From positions 1,736,001-1,800,000 of the forward strand of contig JACKAQ010000001.1 in the NCBI GenBank assembly GCA_020634975.1: a stretch of 64,000 nucleotides of DNA, given 5' to 3'. The DNA is from JACKAQ01 sp020634975 [NCBI: Calditrichia bacterium]. Its GTDB lineage: Bacteria; Calditrichota; Calditrichia; RBG-13-44-9. This document shows positions 9,156 to 19,157 of the stretch, one piece after another (position 1 is the stretch's first letter; every line of letters begins with the position of its first letter). Made by a program: the position numbers and the translations under genes. Below the pieces are notes generated by a model. That model was not told where the DNA came from, did no database searches, and saw only the letters and a program-made list of their open reading frames with translations.

Positions 9156-11463
9156 ATTTCTCGGGCAGTAATTTCAGTAAGCTGGTTTTTCGCGCGAACA
9201 CTTTTTCCCTACTGAACGGCACGTTCCATCGTTTGCCTTCCTGCCACATTTTCAAAAAATCATCGTAATGCGGGCTGAACGGGTTGCCGGATTGTCCCAA
9301 ATTTCCGTTGATGGTGAAGCCGTCCACATCTGCCCAATCCAGCACAAACCGCATGCTCGGCGCGGCAGCGCAGTGGAATTCCTGTTCGTCGGCAATCCAG
9401 AAATTGAAATTGGCGTTCAACGTGCCATTGTCACCGCCGATGGGATACGGCCCGCGATTCAGCCCCAGCCATGTGTCCAAAATGCTGACCACACCCAACG
9501 GGTGATCGATCACCAATTTGTTGATTTCGCCATACGCCGGACGACCGAAAGTATCGAGCACATATTGCAACGCGCTGCCGGAAACATCCGCCATATTTTC
9601 CACTTTGTCGCCGGTGCGTTTATCGTCGATAACCGTTGCCCAGCCATCGCTGAGCGTTTCTTCCAAAATGCGTTTGCCGGTTTTCCAGCCATCGCCGAGC
9701 TCATCTTCAAATACCGGTTTTGGCAGAAATTCCCACCACAGCCGGAATGTTGCCGCGGTTTTGCTGTCGGCAGTCATCGCGCCGTTCCAATTGTCGATTT
9801 CCGCGGCCAGCTCCGTGTTGTTCAGCGTGCGTGCGCCGTCTGCCATCAGTTGCTTCCAGCGCATCGCTACGCCGGAGATATCGTCCATCTGCATCGCGAA
9901 ACAATCCTCGACGCTAAACTGTTGTTTTTCCTGCAATAATTGCGTTGCGCGAGTAATCCGGTACGGATCGTAAAATCCCGGCAGCGGATATGGCCACTCG
10001 CTTTCCGAAACGATCCGGTTGTTGCAGGTTGCCGCCCATCCGGAAGGCGGATTGAACACATACGGCGTTTCTTCCAGCGGATGATATCCCGACCAATGTT
10101 GAACGCTGTCCGCACCGTTAAGCAGCGCGTACGTGTTGATATCGTTGCGAACCGGAATCGGTGCGCCAAGCTGGTAACCGATGTTCCCGCGGATATCCGA
10201 ATACGTCCAGTTGACATCCAGCGCGCCAAAATTGGTGACGATTTTGCGGAAATCGGCAAAATTATCCGCGTTTTGCAATTCGAGCGACGATGCCATCATT
10301 TTCGCTGGCGAAAAATCCCAACCTGCCCAGCGGATCACCACCACATGATCTTTTTGCATGTCGATCACCGGACCGAACGGTGTGGCAAACATTGTTTCGC
10401 TGCGGCTGCGCGATTCGTCTTTCACGGGGATTTTTTCCTCGAACACTTCCAGCGCCACGCTGCCTTCGGGCGTGATAATTTTCAGGCTGTCCTGCGGATC
10501 GCGCGTAAATCGATAATAATCAATCACATCTACCGATGCGACGGTGAACGCGAAAGCGATTTTTCCGTTGTGACCCATCACCACGCCCGGAATGCCCGGA
10601 ACGGTGACGCCCAAAACATCGGTGCCCTGCGCGGAATGCAGCCCGGCGAGATACCAGAATCCCGGCACACGACGCACTTCCAAATGCGGATCGCTGCTGT
10701 GGATGGCTGCACCGGAAGCGGATTTTTGCGGAGCGATGACCCAGGAATTGGAGGCTTCGGTCATCCGGAAATCGTAGTTGATTGCGCTGAACATTGCATC
10801 TTCGCTGATTGGCGGCACAGTTGCCGGCGACCAGTTTTGCGGCTGGTGCAATTTCTCGAAAACGGCTTCGCCGAGGCTGTCGGCGAGTGCGCGAAATTCC
10901 GGCTCGCGATCCATCAGCGAATGCGCATACCACGTCTGATAGCTGGCGATGCTCAAACAATCCTTTATTTTCCACGGTTCGGGATCGATCCCCAAAATCA
11001 CGAATTCCGGCGGCAAAATGGATTTGTGTTCAATCCACGCGTTGATGCCGGCGCAATAGCTTTCCAGCGCCTGCGCGGTTTCCGGCGTCAAATCCGCTTC
11101 CGCCATTCGCCCGATGCGTTTGAACCGCAATCGCCGCTGGCGTTTGTCCACTTCGTATGCGGCTTCGCCAAAGGCTTCGGAGAGTTCGCCGCGAACGTAT
11201 CGGCGGGTCAATTCCATCTGAAACAGGCGTTCGGAAGCGTGCAGCCAGCCGAGCGAAAAGTTCAGATCGTCATCCGTTTCCGCCCAGATTTGCGGGATGC
11301 CGCGTTCGTCAAATGTAATTTCCACGGGATTTTTTACGCCGGAAATGGCGATTTCGCCGCTGTAATCCGCGACGGAAAACGAGAGGACAAATCGTCCCAC
11401 AAACCATATTAATATTGGGGCGATGAGCAATGCAGCCAGAACAATCAACAATTTTCGTTTCAA
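9154..11463 (-). CDS. Penicillin acylase family protein (Ntn hydrolase)
   Basis: About 769 residues, starting at a TTG at 11463 with AAGGAG seven bases upstream. A longer in-frame opening would overlap the preceding gene and lacks such a site. An N-terminal hydrophobic helix (LLIVLAALLIAPILIWFVG) anchors or exports the protein. The alpha-chain region has GWLHASERLFQMEL. Autocatalytic cleavage is predicted before S240 in TEASNSWVIAP, which would become the N-terminal nucleophile of the beta chain. HNGKIAFAFT and the later NADNFADF stretch also fit the family. Members hydrolyse amides such as penicillins or acyl-homoserine lactones; the substrate here is unknown. The gene lies 28 bases after the YdeP-like gene and is probably co-transcribed with it. 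Confidence 0.93.
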   Translation of the reverse strand: MKRKLLIVLAALLIAPILIWFVGRFVLSFSVADYSGEIAISGVKNPVEITFDERGIPQIWAETDDDLNFSLGWLHASERLFQMELTRRYVRGELSEAFGEAAYEVDKRQRRLRFKRIGRMAEADLTPETAQALESYCAGINAWIEHKSILPPEFVILGIDPEPWKIKDCLSIASYQTWYAHSLMDREPEFRALADSLGEAVFEKLHQPQNWSPATVPPISEDAMFSAINYDFRMTEASNSWVIAPQKSASGAAIHSSDPHLEVRRVPGFWYLAGLHSAQGTDVLGVTVPGIPGVVMGHNGKIAFAFTVASVDVIDYYRFTRDPQDSLKIITPEGSVALEVFEEKIPVKDESRSRSETMFATPFGPVIDMQKDHVVVIRWAGWDFSPAKMMASSLELQNADNFADFRKIVTNFGALDVNWTYSDIRGNIGYQLGAPIPVRNDINTYALLNGADSVQHWSGYHPLEETPYVFNPPSGWAATCNNRIVSESEWPYPLPGFYDPYRITRATQLLQEKQQFSVEDCFAMQMDDISGVAMRWKQLMADGARTLNNTELAAEIDNWNGAMTADSKTAATFRLWWEFLPKPVFEDELGDGWKTGKRILEETLSDGWATVIDDKRTGDKVENMADVSGSALQYVLDTFGRPAYGEINKLVIDHPLGVVSILDTWLGLNRGPYPIGGDNGTLNANFNFWIADEQEFHCAAAPSMRFVLDWADVDGFTINGNLGQSGNPFSPHYDDFLKMWQEGKRWNVPFSREKVFARKTSLLKLLPEK

Positions 11464-11491
11464 CAGGCGACTCCTTTTGAGAATTTGGGGA

Positions 11492-13699
11492 TCAGGAAAC
11501 GGGTTGGGATTTTGGTAGTTTTTCAATCTGGACAACGGCATCGCGATAGGCGGGAATGCCGCAAAGCGGATCGCTGACGCCCCGGGGAATGAGCACATTT
11601 GCCTCCGGCCAATACATTATTATTGTGCCGCGAACCACTTCGCCGGCTACGGCGATGCCGACAAATTCGCCGGTGGCGGAGTGCAGCCGCACCGGATCGC
11701 CGGATGTCAGTCCGGTTTCGCGCAGGTCCTGCGGTGAAAAAATAATCGTTTCGCGCTTGCCGTTTACCAGCGGATCTGTATCGCTAAATGTCATAGAATT
11801 AAACTGTTTACCGCGTCGCGTAGATAGCCGGAAGTAACCGGGCGGCACCTCTTTTTGCGGCGGAACGATGAGTGCAAAACTGGCTTTTCGATTACCTGTT
11901 GGGAACAGCCCGCCGCTGCCCAGCCGTTCGCCGCCCCACTGAAACTGGTCACCGGGCATCGTCAACTGTTCGATGCCGCGATAAAACGGCACAGCCTGCG
12001 CAATTTCCTCGCGAATGGCGGCGGTGTCGTCAAAATGGATACGGTTCGCATGATCCGGATTCACCAATTTGGCAAGATTCATCAACACCTGCCACTCGTC
12101 CCGTGCACCGGAAATGCGCGGACCGGGAATTTCCGGATTAAAAATGATCCGCCGTTCGGTGGTGGTTTCGGTATTGCCGCCGGCCATTTCGTATCGGGTG
12201 GTGGCGGGCAAAATGAGTACGGTTTCCGCCGGATCGAGCAGCATTTGAGGGTTCAACACAATATCGTGATGCACCCGGAACGGAATTTTTCCGATGGCCT
12301 GTTTTACGTAATGACTGTCCGGCAAAATGCCAAACAAATTGCTGCCGATGCAATACAGGAAATCGAGCTTTCCATCGTGCGCGGCATCGAGCATTTCGGC
12401 AGCAAAATAACCGCGTTTTTCCGGCACTTTGAATCCCCAAAATGTGGCGAAGCGCCGCGCTTCTTCGGGGTTTACCGAAAATCCGCCGGGAAACTGGTTG
12501 GGCACAGCGCCAACTTCCGCACCGCCCTGAACGCCGGAATGCCCGCGAATAGCCATCAAACCGCTTTTCGGTTTGCCGACCATCCCGCGCGACAGCGCCA
12601 GGTTAACGATGCTTTTGACATTTTCCACACCGTGTTTGTGCATGGTAATGCCCATAGACCACACAAAAATTGAAGAAGAAACCGCGGCGTATTTTCGGGC
12701 AAATCGCAACATTTCGTAAGTTGAAACACCTGAAAGCATTTCCAACTCTTCGAATGTCTGGTTTTTCAGCAGGCGAACCAGTGCATCCCAACTGCCGGTA
12801 TTTTCTTCGATAAACCGATGGCTCACCCAATCGTTTTCGATAAGGTGTTTGAGCACACCGTTGATAAACGCGATATCGCCGCCCGGTTTGATGACAAAAT
12901 AATCATCCGCGATTTCGGTGCCGAACAGCGCAGAATCGATCGCCGACGGCACAAAATACTTCTGCATTCCCGGTTCTTTGAAGGTGTTCACACAAATAAT
13001 TTTGGTGCCCTTCTTTTTGGCGTAGTGCAAATATTTCATCACAACCGGTTGGTTGTTGGCGGGATTACTGCCGAAAAATACGATCAAATCCGAACCGATC
13101 ATATCTTTGTAGCTGCAGGTGGTTGCGGCGTATCCGATGGTCTGTTTCAGCGCGGTGGTGCTCGGTGCGTGGCACACCCGCGCAGAATTATCGATGTGGT
13201 TGGTTCCCAAAAACCGGGCAACTTTTTGGGCAACGTAATAGGTTTCGTTTACAGTTCCGCGGGAAACGAGATAAAATGCCAGCCGTTCCGGATCAATTTG
13301 GCGAATATTATCCGCCATCAATTCGTATGCTTTTTCCCATTTGACGGGCGTAAAACCGGGTTGACCTGCCAGCCGCAGCAACGGCGCGGGGATGCGCCCC
13401 AGTTTGCGAAGTTCTTTTTCGGATTGCTGCCGCAGTGCGGAAATATCACGTAATATTGTGGTATCGAATGCGGGCATGGTGTTCAATCGCAGCAAATTCA
13501 GGCGAATCCAGCAAAGGTGGATGCCATCCATCGTCCAGTCGCGCATGCCGTTTGTGCCCAGCGCACAGCCGTCGCAAACGCCTTTGTTCAAAATTCGCCA
13601 GGCGTATCCCAGCTGATCGCGATTTTCCCATCCCGTTTTGGCGATATCCAAAAACGGATTGAGCCGGTGTAACAACCGACTTTTCATATGCAATTCCAT
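11492..13699 (-). CDS. FdhF/YdeP-type molybdopterin oxidoreductase
   Basis: A 735-residue molybdopterin-dependent oxidoreductase of the YdeP family, related to formate dehydrogenase alpha chains. The N-terminus has the family cysteines (GVCDGCALGTNG, then HLC). The bis-MGD binding regions follow, with DLIVFFGSNPANNQPV, AIRGHSGVQGGAEVG and DFLYCIGSNLFG. The C-terminal molydopterin dinucleotide-binding domain has STRRGKQFNSM and GLTSGDPVRLHS. No ferredoxin-type cluster domain or partner subunit is nearby. An ATG twelve bases in (13687) has a GGA ahead of it and is an equally good start. E. coli YdeP is tied to acid resistance, but the reaction of this family is not settled. Confidence 0.92.
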   Translation of the reverse strand: MELHMKSRLLHRLNPFLDIAKTGWENRDQLGYAWRILNKGVCDGCALGTNGMRDWTMDGIHLCWIRLNLLRLNTMPAFDTTILRDISALRQQSEKELRKLGRIPAPLLRLAGQPGFTPVKWEKAYELMADNIRQIDPERLAFYLVSRGTVNETYYVAQKVARFLGTNHIDNSARVCHAPSTTALKQTIGYAATTCSYKDMIGSDLIVFFGSNPANNQPVVMKYLHYAKKKGTKIICVNTFKEPGMQKYFVPSAIDSALFGTEIADDYFVIKPGGDIAFINGVLKHLIENDWVSHRFIEENTGSWDALVRLLKNQTFEELEMLSGVSTYEMLRFARKYAAVSSSIFVWSMGITMHKHGVENVKSIVNLALSRGMVGKPKSGLMAIRGHSGVQGGAEVGAVPNQFPGGFSVNPEEARRFATFWGFKVPEKRGYFAAEMLDAAHDGKLDFLYCIGSNLFGILPDSHYVKQAIGKIPFRVHHDIVLNPQMLLDPAETVLILPATTRYEMAGGNTETTTERRIIFNPEIPGPRISGARDEWQVLMNLAKLVNPDHANRIHFDDTAAIREEIAQAVPFYRGIEQLTMPGDQFQWGGERLGSGGLFPTGNRKASFALIVPPQKEVPPGYFRLSTRRGKQFNSMTFSDTDPLVNGKRETIIFSPQDLRETGLTSGDPVRLHSATGEFVGIAVAGEVVRGTIIMYWPEANVLIPRGVSDPLCGIPAYRDAVVQIEKLPKSQPVS

Positions 13700-13870
13700 T
13701 ATTTTTAATTAGGATGCCAATTTAGCGAGCGAAACACCCGTTTTCAAGAAATGCTGTAAACTGATTGGGAATATGCACTTTTTTTGGACAGCAGCGTGAT
13801 TTTTTTATCGAGCCGCAACTGCCCGGAATTTACCAAATTGAAATTCTAACGCCATTTGGGGGTGGTGCTT

Positions 13871-15118
13871 TTATTGCTGATTTGCGACCTGATCGCGGAA
13901 CATCTCCCATGCTTTGGTGGCTTCTTCGGACAGATTTACACAGGTTTGCCAGAGCAATTTCTGGTTTTTCTGGACAAGCAGTTGCTGCTCGCGACGGAGC
14001 TGTAAATCCAGCGGTGCGGCAATGTGTTTTACATGCCCTTTGCCAAGCTGGATGCCCACATCGTATGCCACATCCCGTAAATCTGAAAAATTATGGAAGG
14101 ATTTGTTGACGTTTACTTCTTTATAATTATCGACCCACGAATGCACCCAAAATGTGCGTCCGTGAAAGCGAAAATAGCCGAGGTGCTTGAATGGCTGATA
14201 GGCGATCCGGGTTTGCCCGACCAAAATCCGGAACGGATCGGTTGTGTGTTGGGTGTTGATGCAGGAAATGCCGCTCAAGTCCCGCACCTCCTTAAGTTCC
14301 AGCACAACGTCGTCCATCGGGTCGTCCGTTTTTCCTTTTATCCGCGCCAAATATTTGATATCCAACGCGCTGCCGATACCCATTTTCAAATACCCGAGCG
14401 AAACGATCGAAAAATACTCCGGCGTAAGCGATTGATTTTCCAGCAGTTGCATATCAACATACGGCTGAAGCGCGCGTTTCAGCGTATCTTTTTCTGCTTC
14501 CGGCATTGTGTCTGCAACGGTTGCCACCCATTTAAAATATGCTTCACGATCGATGAAAAATTTGCTGCGAATGTTTTGCACCAATGCGCATTCCGGCACT
14601 TCGAACGCCGGGTCTTTCAGCGCATCGCGATAGCCGCGCAGAAATTCGTTGAAGGCAATTTTTGCGGAATCCGGGTAGTTATTCAATTGGCAGGTCAGGT
14701 TCAGCGATACGCCAAACCGCAGCAGATCCAGATATCCGGGTCCGCTGGATGCATCGTCAAAATCGGTCAGCCCGCGCCCGAGATCGGTGATCGCGTATTG
14801 CTCTATATGGGCGTCGCCATGCAAATTCAGCGATGGCGAATTGGGCAATTTTGTCGAAAACCGCCGGCACACTTCTTCGCTAAACAACACATTTATAAAC
14901 CGGAAATAGCCGTGCGGATCTTTCAAAATGCGGTCCAGCAGTTCAGGATTGGCAGCAAAATCGCGGCTTTGGGGATCGATATACAGCCGGTTTTCGGGAA
15001 CATCGGGTTTATCTGCTGTTTGGGCATCATCTTTACCGGCAGCCGATTGGATGGCGAAAAAGGTAATCCAGCAAACGGCGATTATCATTTGCCAGCGGGT
15101 TTTCCTGAACTTCGACAT
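13871..15118 (-). CDS. Exported DUF2252 family protein
   Basis: A 415-residue protein starting at the ATG at 15118, with AAGGAG nine bases upstream. An in-frame opening 42 bases earlier has no such site. The N-terminus is a typical signal peptide (basic MSKFRKTR, then MIIAVCWITFFAIQSAAG). The body matches DUF2252: HGDAH at 100-104, DFDDAS at 119-124, then GPGYLDLLRFG, and the later GKGHVKH. These resemble the catalytic and metal loops of aminoglycoside phosphotransferase-like kinases. A kinase-like protein outside the cytoplasm would lack ATP, so either the activity differs or the hydrophobic stretch is an anchor. Function unknown. Confidence 0.85.
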   Translation of the reverse strand: MSKFRKTRWQMIIAVCWITFFAIQSAAGKDDAQTADKPDVPENRLYIDPQSRDFAANPELLDRILKDPHGYFRFINVLFSEEVCRRFSTKLPNSPSLNLHGDAHIEQYAITDLGRGLTDFDDASSGPGYLDLLRFGVSLNLTCQLNNYPDSAKIAFNEFLRGYRDALKDPAFEVPECALVQNIRSKFFIDREAYFKWVATVADTMPEAEKDTLKRALQPYVDMQLLENQSLTPEYFSIVSLGYLKMGIGSALDIKYLARIKGKTDDPMDDVVLELKEVRDLSGISCINTQHTTDPFRILVGQTRIAYQPFKHLGYFRFHGRTFWVHSWVDNYKEVNVNKSFHNFSDLRDVAYDVGIQLGKGHVKHIAAPLDLQLRREQQLLVQKNQKLLWQTCVNLSEEATKAWEMFRDQVANQQ

Positions 15119-15194
15119 TCGCATTTTCTCCTTTTCAACAGAAACAGCGTAACTTTGCAATTCCCAATGGTTCGTTTTTCAGACGTATATCCAT

Positions 15195-15902
15195 TTAAAA
15201 AAAGTCTTTTTGCATCATTTTCCGGGATGTCAGCCAAAACAGGATGGCACCCTGAACGATTGCTAACCCGGCAAATGCGGCATGCCAAACAGTAACATCC
15301 ACCGCTACGGAAATAAAGTTGATTTCGAAAAACGGCGGCAGCAATAACGCCAGCAATCCGGGAAGATCCGAAAGTTTTTCAATGGGAAACAACTTTTCTT
15401 TGTTGACAATGTTCCCGAAAATCAGCACCAAAAAAATTAACCAGCTCAATTGCGGGTGATACGTATAGCTGAAACTGAGCAGAAGGGTGGATAAGGTCAG
15501 CACCATCGCGATGATGATCAGCCGGAACGGCAGCAGCAGAAAATAGCCGGCATCGGCAAAACGGAGCCCGTAAGCCAGCGCAAAAATTGCCACCCAGGCG
15601 AGATCGATCAGCACAATCAGCACAATTTTGGCAATCAGCAATCGCCGGCGCCCGTGCGGCTGTCCCAACAGAAAATAGAGCGTATTGCCGTTATCCATAA
15701 AAAAAACGGATGGCGCCGTTAGCAAATTGAGGATGAGCGCAAATACGGCAAATACCCACCAAATACCTTCTTGCAGCTGGTCGCTGGTTAAAAATCCACC
15801 AAAAAAAATACTGAACAAAACAACCGCAGCAAGGTCCCGCAGATAGCGGTGCTGGCGCATATAATTTTTGTAAGAAAATTTGATAAACGGCAAAACTTTC
15901 AT
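15195..15902 (-). CDS. Polytopic membrane protein, ABC-2 permease-like, unrecognised
   Basis: A 235-residue protein with about six hydrophobic helices (near 22-40, 46-62, 88-110, 120-145, 150-165 and 208-226). A central loop carries GNTLYFLLGQPHGRRRLLIAK, split here only by its basic turn. The arrangement recalls ABC-2 type export permeases of the kind that have a short N-terminal amphipathic stretch and six helices. No ATP-binding subunit lies next to it. It ends 76 bases before the DUF2252 start on the same strand, so the two may share a transcript. I do not recognise a specific family. Confidence 0.7.
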   Translation of the reverse strand: MKVLPFIKFSYKNYMRQHRYLRDLAAVVLFSIFFGGFLTSDQLQEGIWWVFAVFALILNLLTAPSVFFMDNGNTLYFLLGQPHGRRRLLIAKIVLIVLIDLAWVAIFALAYGLRFADAGYFLLLPFRLIIIAMVLTLSTLLLSFSYTYHPQLSWLIFLVLIFGNIVNKEKLFPIEKLSDLPGLLALLLPPFFEINFISVAVDVTVWHAAFAGLAIVQGAILFWLTSRKMMQKDFF

Positions 15903-16104
15903 CTGCTATACCAGCTAACCTGTTTTAAAACTTGAAGTTACCAAAAATTTATCAGCGCGACAAAGTTGCAGAATTTAACCATCAAAATGATAATCCCCAA
16001 AAAAACTTCAAAAAAATTAAATTAAGAAGTTCACATAATTTTCGATAATTAGATCAGCAGTGAAAAATCGTTTTGCTGCCTTTCGACTCTGGAGGATTGA
16101 TTTA

Positions 16105-17289
16105 ATGAAAGTGCTGATTGCTGAAGACGAAAACGTATCGCGCCGGATGCTGCAAAAAACGCTCGAAAAGTGGGGATACGAAGTGGTATCCACCGCAAAT
16201 GGCGTTGAAGCGTTAAGTGCTTTTCAGCAGAATGATTTTTCGATGGTGATAACCGACTGGATGATGCCGGAAATGGACGGTGTGCAGTTGGTTGAAAAAA
16301 TTCGCAACACAAATAACCGGGATTATGTCTACATCATCATGCTGACAGCCAATTCCAAAAAGGAAGATCTGGTTGTGGGAATGAACGCCGGCGCAGATGA
16401 TTTTGTGGCAAAACCATTTGACAAAGGTGAGTTGCAAGTTAGGCTGCGCGCCGGTGAACGGGTGATTAATCTGGAAAAAAATCTGTTTGTCCGCAATCAG
16501 GAGTTGGAACGCATTAACCAACGCATGAAACTGGATTTGACTGCCGCCGCAGAAATCCAGAAATCGCTGCTACCATCCCGTCCGCCGCAAGTGCCGGGCA
16601 TCAGCATCGGTTGGGAATTCCGTCCGTGTGATGAACTGGCTGGTGATATTCTCAACGTTTTTCAACTGGATGAGCATCATCTCGCGTTTTACGTGCTGGA
16701 TGTTAGTGGACACGGCGTTCCGGCAGCGTTGCTGGCGGTTTCGCTCAGTCGGATGCTTTCGCCGGAAATAGACAGCGCATCGCTTCTAAAAACGCGCGGC
16801 GCGGATAATCAACCGCGAATCACGCCACCGGCAGAAGTGACCACACAACTCAATCGTCGCTTTCAAATGTCCCCGGAAAACGGGCAGTTTTTCACAATGC
16901 TTTATGGCATCATCGATTTACGCACCAAAGAATTGCGCTATTCCTCCGCCGGGCATCCGGGAATCATCCTCACATCCCGCAATGGCGACGGGCGCATTTT
17001 GAAAGTGCCAAGCCTACCCATTGGTTTTCTGGATGAAAATGTTTACGAAGAGCACACCGTTCAACTCATATCCGGCGACCGGATTTTCATGTATTCAGAC
17101 GGATTGCCGGAAGCGGAAGATCCGGCGGATAACCTTTTCGGCATGGACCGGATGGTCAAATATTTGAAAGACTACAACGCAATGAATATTAAGGAAAGCA
17201 TCAGCATGTTGCTGGTGGAAGTTAATATGTGGGCAAATGGCCCGCTGAAAGATGACGTTACATTGTTGGGTATCGAGATACGCGAGTAA
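16105..17289 (+). CDS. Response regulator with SpoIIE-type PP2C phosphatase output
   Basis: A 394-residue protein starting at the ATG at 16105, which has GGAGG nine bases upstream. Residues 1-120 are a receiver with acidic residues near E7/D8, phosphoacceptor D51 in ITDWMMPEMDG, and K101 in VAKPFDKGE. A coiled coil (about 135-165) links it to a SpoIIE/RsbU PP2C domain with metal-binding DVSGHGVPAALL, SSAGHPGI and YSDGLPEAED. Such proteins dephosphorylate STAS anti-anti-sigma factors or related partners in response to receiver phosphorylation. No STAS or anti-sigma gene is adjacent, so its partner is elsewhere. A terminator follows. Confidence 0.93.
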   Translation: MKVLIAEDENVSRRMLQKTLEKWGYEVVSTANGVEALSAFQQNDFSMVITDWMMPEMDGVQLVEKIRNTNNRDYVYIIMLTANSKKEDLVVGMNAGADDFVAKPFDKGELQVRLRAGERVINLEKNLFVRNQELERINQRMKLDLTAAAEIQKSLLPSRPPQVPGISIGWEFRPCDELAGDILNVFQLDEHHLAFYVLDVSGHGVPAALLAVSLSRMLSPEIDSASLLKTRGADNQPRITPPAEVTTQLNRRFQMSPENGQFFTMLYGIIDLRTKELRYSSAGHPGIILTSRNGDGRILKVPSLPIGFLDENVYEEHTVQLISGDRIFMYSDGLPEAEDPADNLFGMDRMVKYLKDYNAMNIKESISMLLVEVNMWANGPLKDDVTLLGIEIRE

Positions 17290-17314
17290 CGTTGCCGTTT
17301 TATTGAACTTGGCG

Positions 17315-17358
17315 ATCCGCAGTCGATAAACATTCATCGGCTGCGGATTTGTTGTTTT
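17315..17358 (+). terminator. Rho-independent terminator after receiver-SpoIIE gene
   Basis: The arms ATCCGCAGTCGAT and ATCGGCTGCGGAT pair over 13 positions, with one T-G wobble, around an 8-base loop. TTGTTGTTTT follows. It sits 25 bases after the stop codon at 17289. Confidence 0.75.
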
Positions 17359-17530
17359 ATGGCAATTCCTTTGTAATTTTTAATTTTCCGGTTAAATTAT
17401 TTGCGATTTAGATTACGCACAGCAGCGATTTACCGCGTAGTTTTGCGTTCAAGTTTGAGGGAACAGTTGACTCTCCCGTAAAAAATCCAGAAATTCTGAC
17501 GCAATTATCGCAAAAAAAGAAAACGGGATT

Positions 17531-19144
17531 ATGAACGATACCGGACACATATTTTCAAAAAAAGATTTGCACCAATTAAACGAGCGGGAAATTTCCCCGG
17601 AAACGGTTCAGGAGCAATTGGCACATTTTCGGCGGGGCAACCTGTTTGTCCGGTTGATACGCGCCTGCACCATCGGCGATGGCATCCGGCGATTGAGCAG
17701 CACCCAAATTGATCAGTTTATCCGGGAATTTCGCATTGCGGAAGCCAACGGGCGCGTTTGCAAATTTGTGCCGGCGTCCGGCGCGGCAACACGAATGTTC
17801 AGCGCGCTGCTGGCGGTACTGAACGATCCCGAAAAACCGGACTGGCAAACCGTAAAACAACGGGCGGAAAAAGGCGATGACACCAGCCAGCACCTCGTTA
17901 AATTTATTTCCAATTTACCGCGATTTGCATTTTACGACAGCCTCTCCAAGGTATTGAAACAACGCGGCGAACATATCGCGAATCTTTGCGAAACCGGTCA
18001 TTATCTGGCAATTTTGGAAGCGCTGCTGCTACCGGATGGATTGAATTATGCCGTACTGCCAAAAGGGATGATCGAGTTCCATCAATACACCAATGGCACC
18101 CGCACCCCATTTGCCGAACATTTAGTGGAAACCGCCGCATACGCCAAAGACAGCAACACAATTGCCCGGATTCATTTTACGATTACCGAAGATCCGGCGA
18201 TCCAGCAACAGGTAAAAACGCATATCGGCACAGCCCAAAAAGAGCTTCCGCAAAACGGCGCCCAATTTCAGATCAGCTACTCCAGCCAAAAACCTTCAAC
18301 CGATATTATTGCGGTAGATATGGACAATCAACCGTTCCGGGAAAACGACGGTTCGTTGCATTTTCGTCCCGGCGGACACGGCGCGTTGCTGGAAAATCTG
18401 AACGATCTGCAGGGTGATATTATCTTCATCAAAAATATCGATAACGTAACGCCAGACGACCGGAAACACGATACGATTCGTTATAAAGCGGCGCTCGGCG
18501 GCTATTTGCTGCATCTTCAGGATCAGATTTTCAGCTATCTGAAACAATTGGAATATCCGTTACCGCAGGCGGAACTGCTCGCTGAAATTCAGGTGTTTTT
18601 GCGCAGCGAACTATCGACAGTGGTTCCGGCGGAAATTTTTCAGGCATCGCTGGAAACGCAGCAACGGTATTTGTTCAACCAACTCAATCGACCGATCCGG
18701 GTGTGCGGAATGGTCAAAAATTTGGGTGAACCTGGTGGCGGGCCATTTTGGGTGATGAACGAAAACGGTGATGTTTCGCTGCAGGTGGTGGAAACCGCAC
18801 AAATTGAAACGAGCGATCCGGGACAAAAAGGCATTTTGCAATCAGCAACCCATTTTAGCCCGGTGGATTTTATTTGCGGTGTTCGCAATTATCGCGGCGA
18901 ACCGTTCGATTTGCACCAGTTTCGCGATCCGGACAGCGGATTTATCACCAACAAATTCAAGGATGGCCGGGAGCTGAAAGCGCTGGAATTGCCGGGTTTG
19001 TGGAACGGCGGAATGGCATATTGGAACAGCGTTTTTGTGGAAGTGCCGGACAGCACTTTCAACCCCGTTAAAACCGTGCTCGATTTGTTGCGGCCGGCAC
19101 ATCAACCGATTGATGAAGAAACGCACCAATCGCTTTCCCGTTAG
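17531..19144 (+). CDS. DUF4301 family protein
   Basis: A 537-residue soluble protein matching DUF4301, a family common in Bacteroidota and relatives. The diagnostic segment is FVPASGAATRMFSALL (about 77-92), a Gly-Ala-Ala-x-Arg loop that recalls sugar-nucleotidyltransferases. Later stretches RPGGHGALLENLNDL, IFIKNIDNV and GMVKNLGEPGGGPFW resemble the substrate-handling region of UTP-sugar uridylyltransferase-like folds. No experimental function is known to me. It ends 13 bases before the convergent prephenate dehydrogenase gene. Length is normal for the family. Confidence 0.85.
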   Translation: MNDTGHIFSKKDLHQLNEREISPETVQEQLAHFRRGNLFVRLIRACTIGDGIRRLSSTQIDQFIREFRIAEANGRVCKFVPASGAATRMFSALLAVLNDPEKPDWQTVKQRAEKGDDTSQHLVKFISNLPRFAFYDSLSKVLKQRGEHIANLCETGHYLAILEALLLPDGLNYAVLPKGMIEFHQYTNGTRTPFAEHLVETAAYAKDSNTIARIHFTITEDPAIQQQVKTHIGTAQKELPQNGAQFQISYSSQKPSTDIIAVDMDNQPFRENDGSLHFRPGGHGALLENLNDLQGDIIFIKNIDNVTPDDRKHDTIRYKAALGGYLLHLQDQIFSYLKQLEYPLPQAELLAEIQVFLRSELSTVVPAEIFQASLETQQRYLFNQLNRPIRVCGMVKNLGEPGGGPFWVMNENGDVSLQVVETAQIETSDPGQKGILQSATHFSPVDFICGVRNYRGEPFDLHQFRDPDSGFITNKFKDGRELKALELPGLWNGGMAYWNSVFVEVPDSTFNPVKTVLDLLRPAHQPIDEETHQSLSR

Positions 19145-19157
19145 ATAATTTTCGCAA

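Noticed and set aside
9940-11412. 490-codon open frame on the plus strand
   Set aside because: Antisense to the penicillin acylase coding region; composition is that of a shadow frame and no family pattern is seen.
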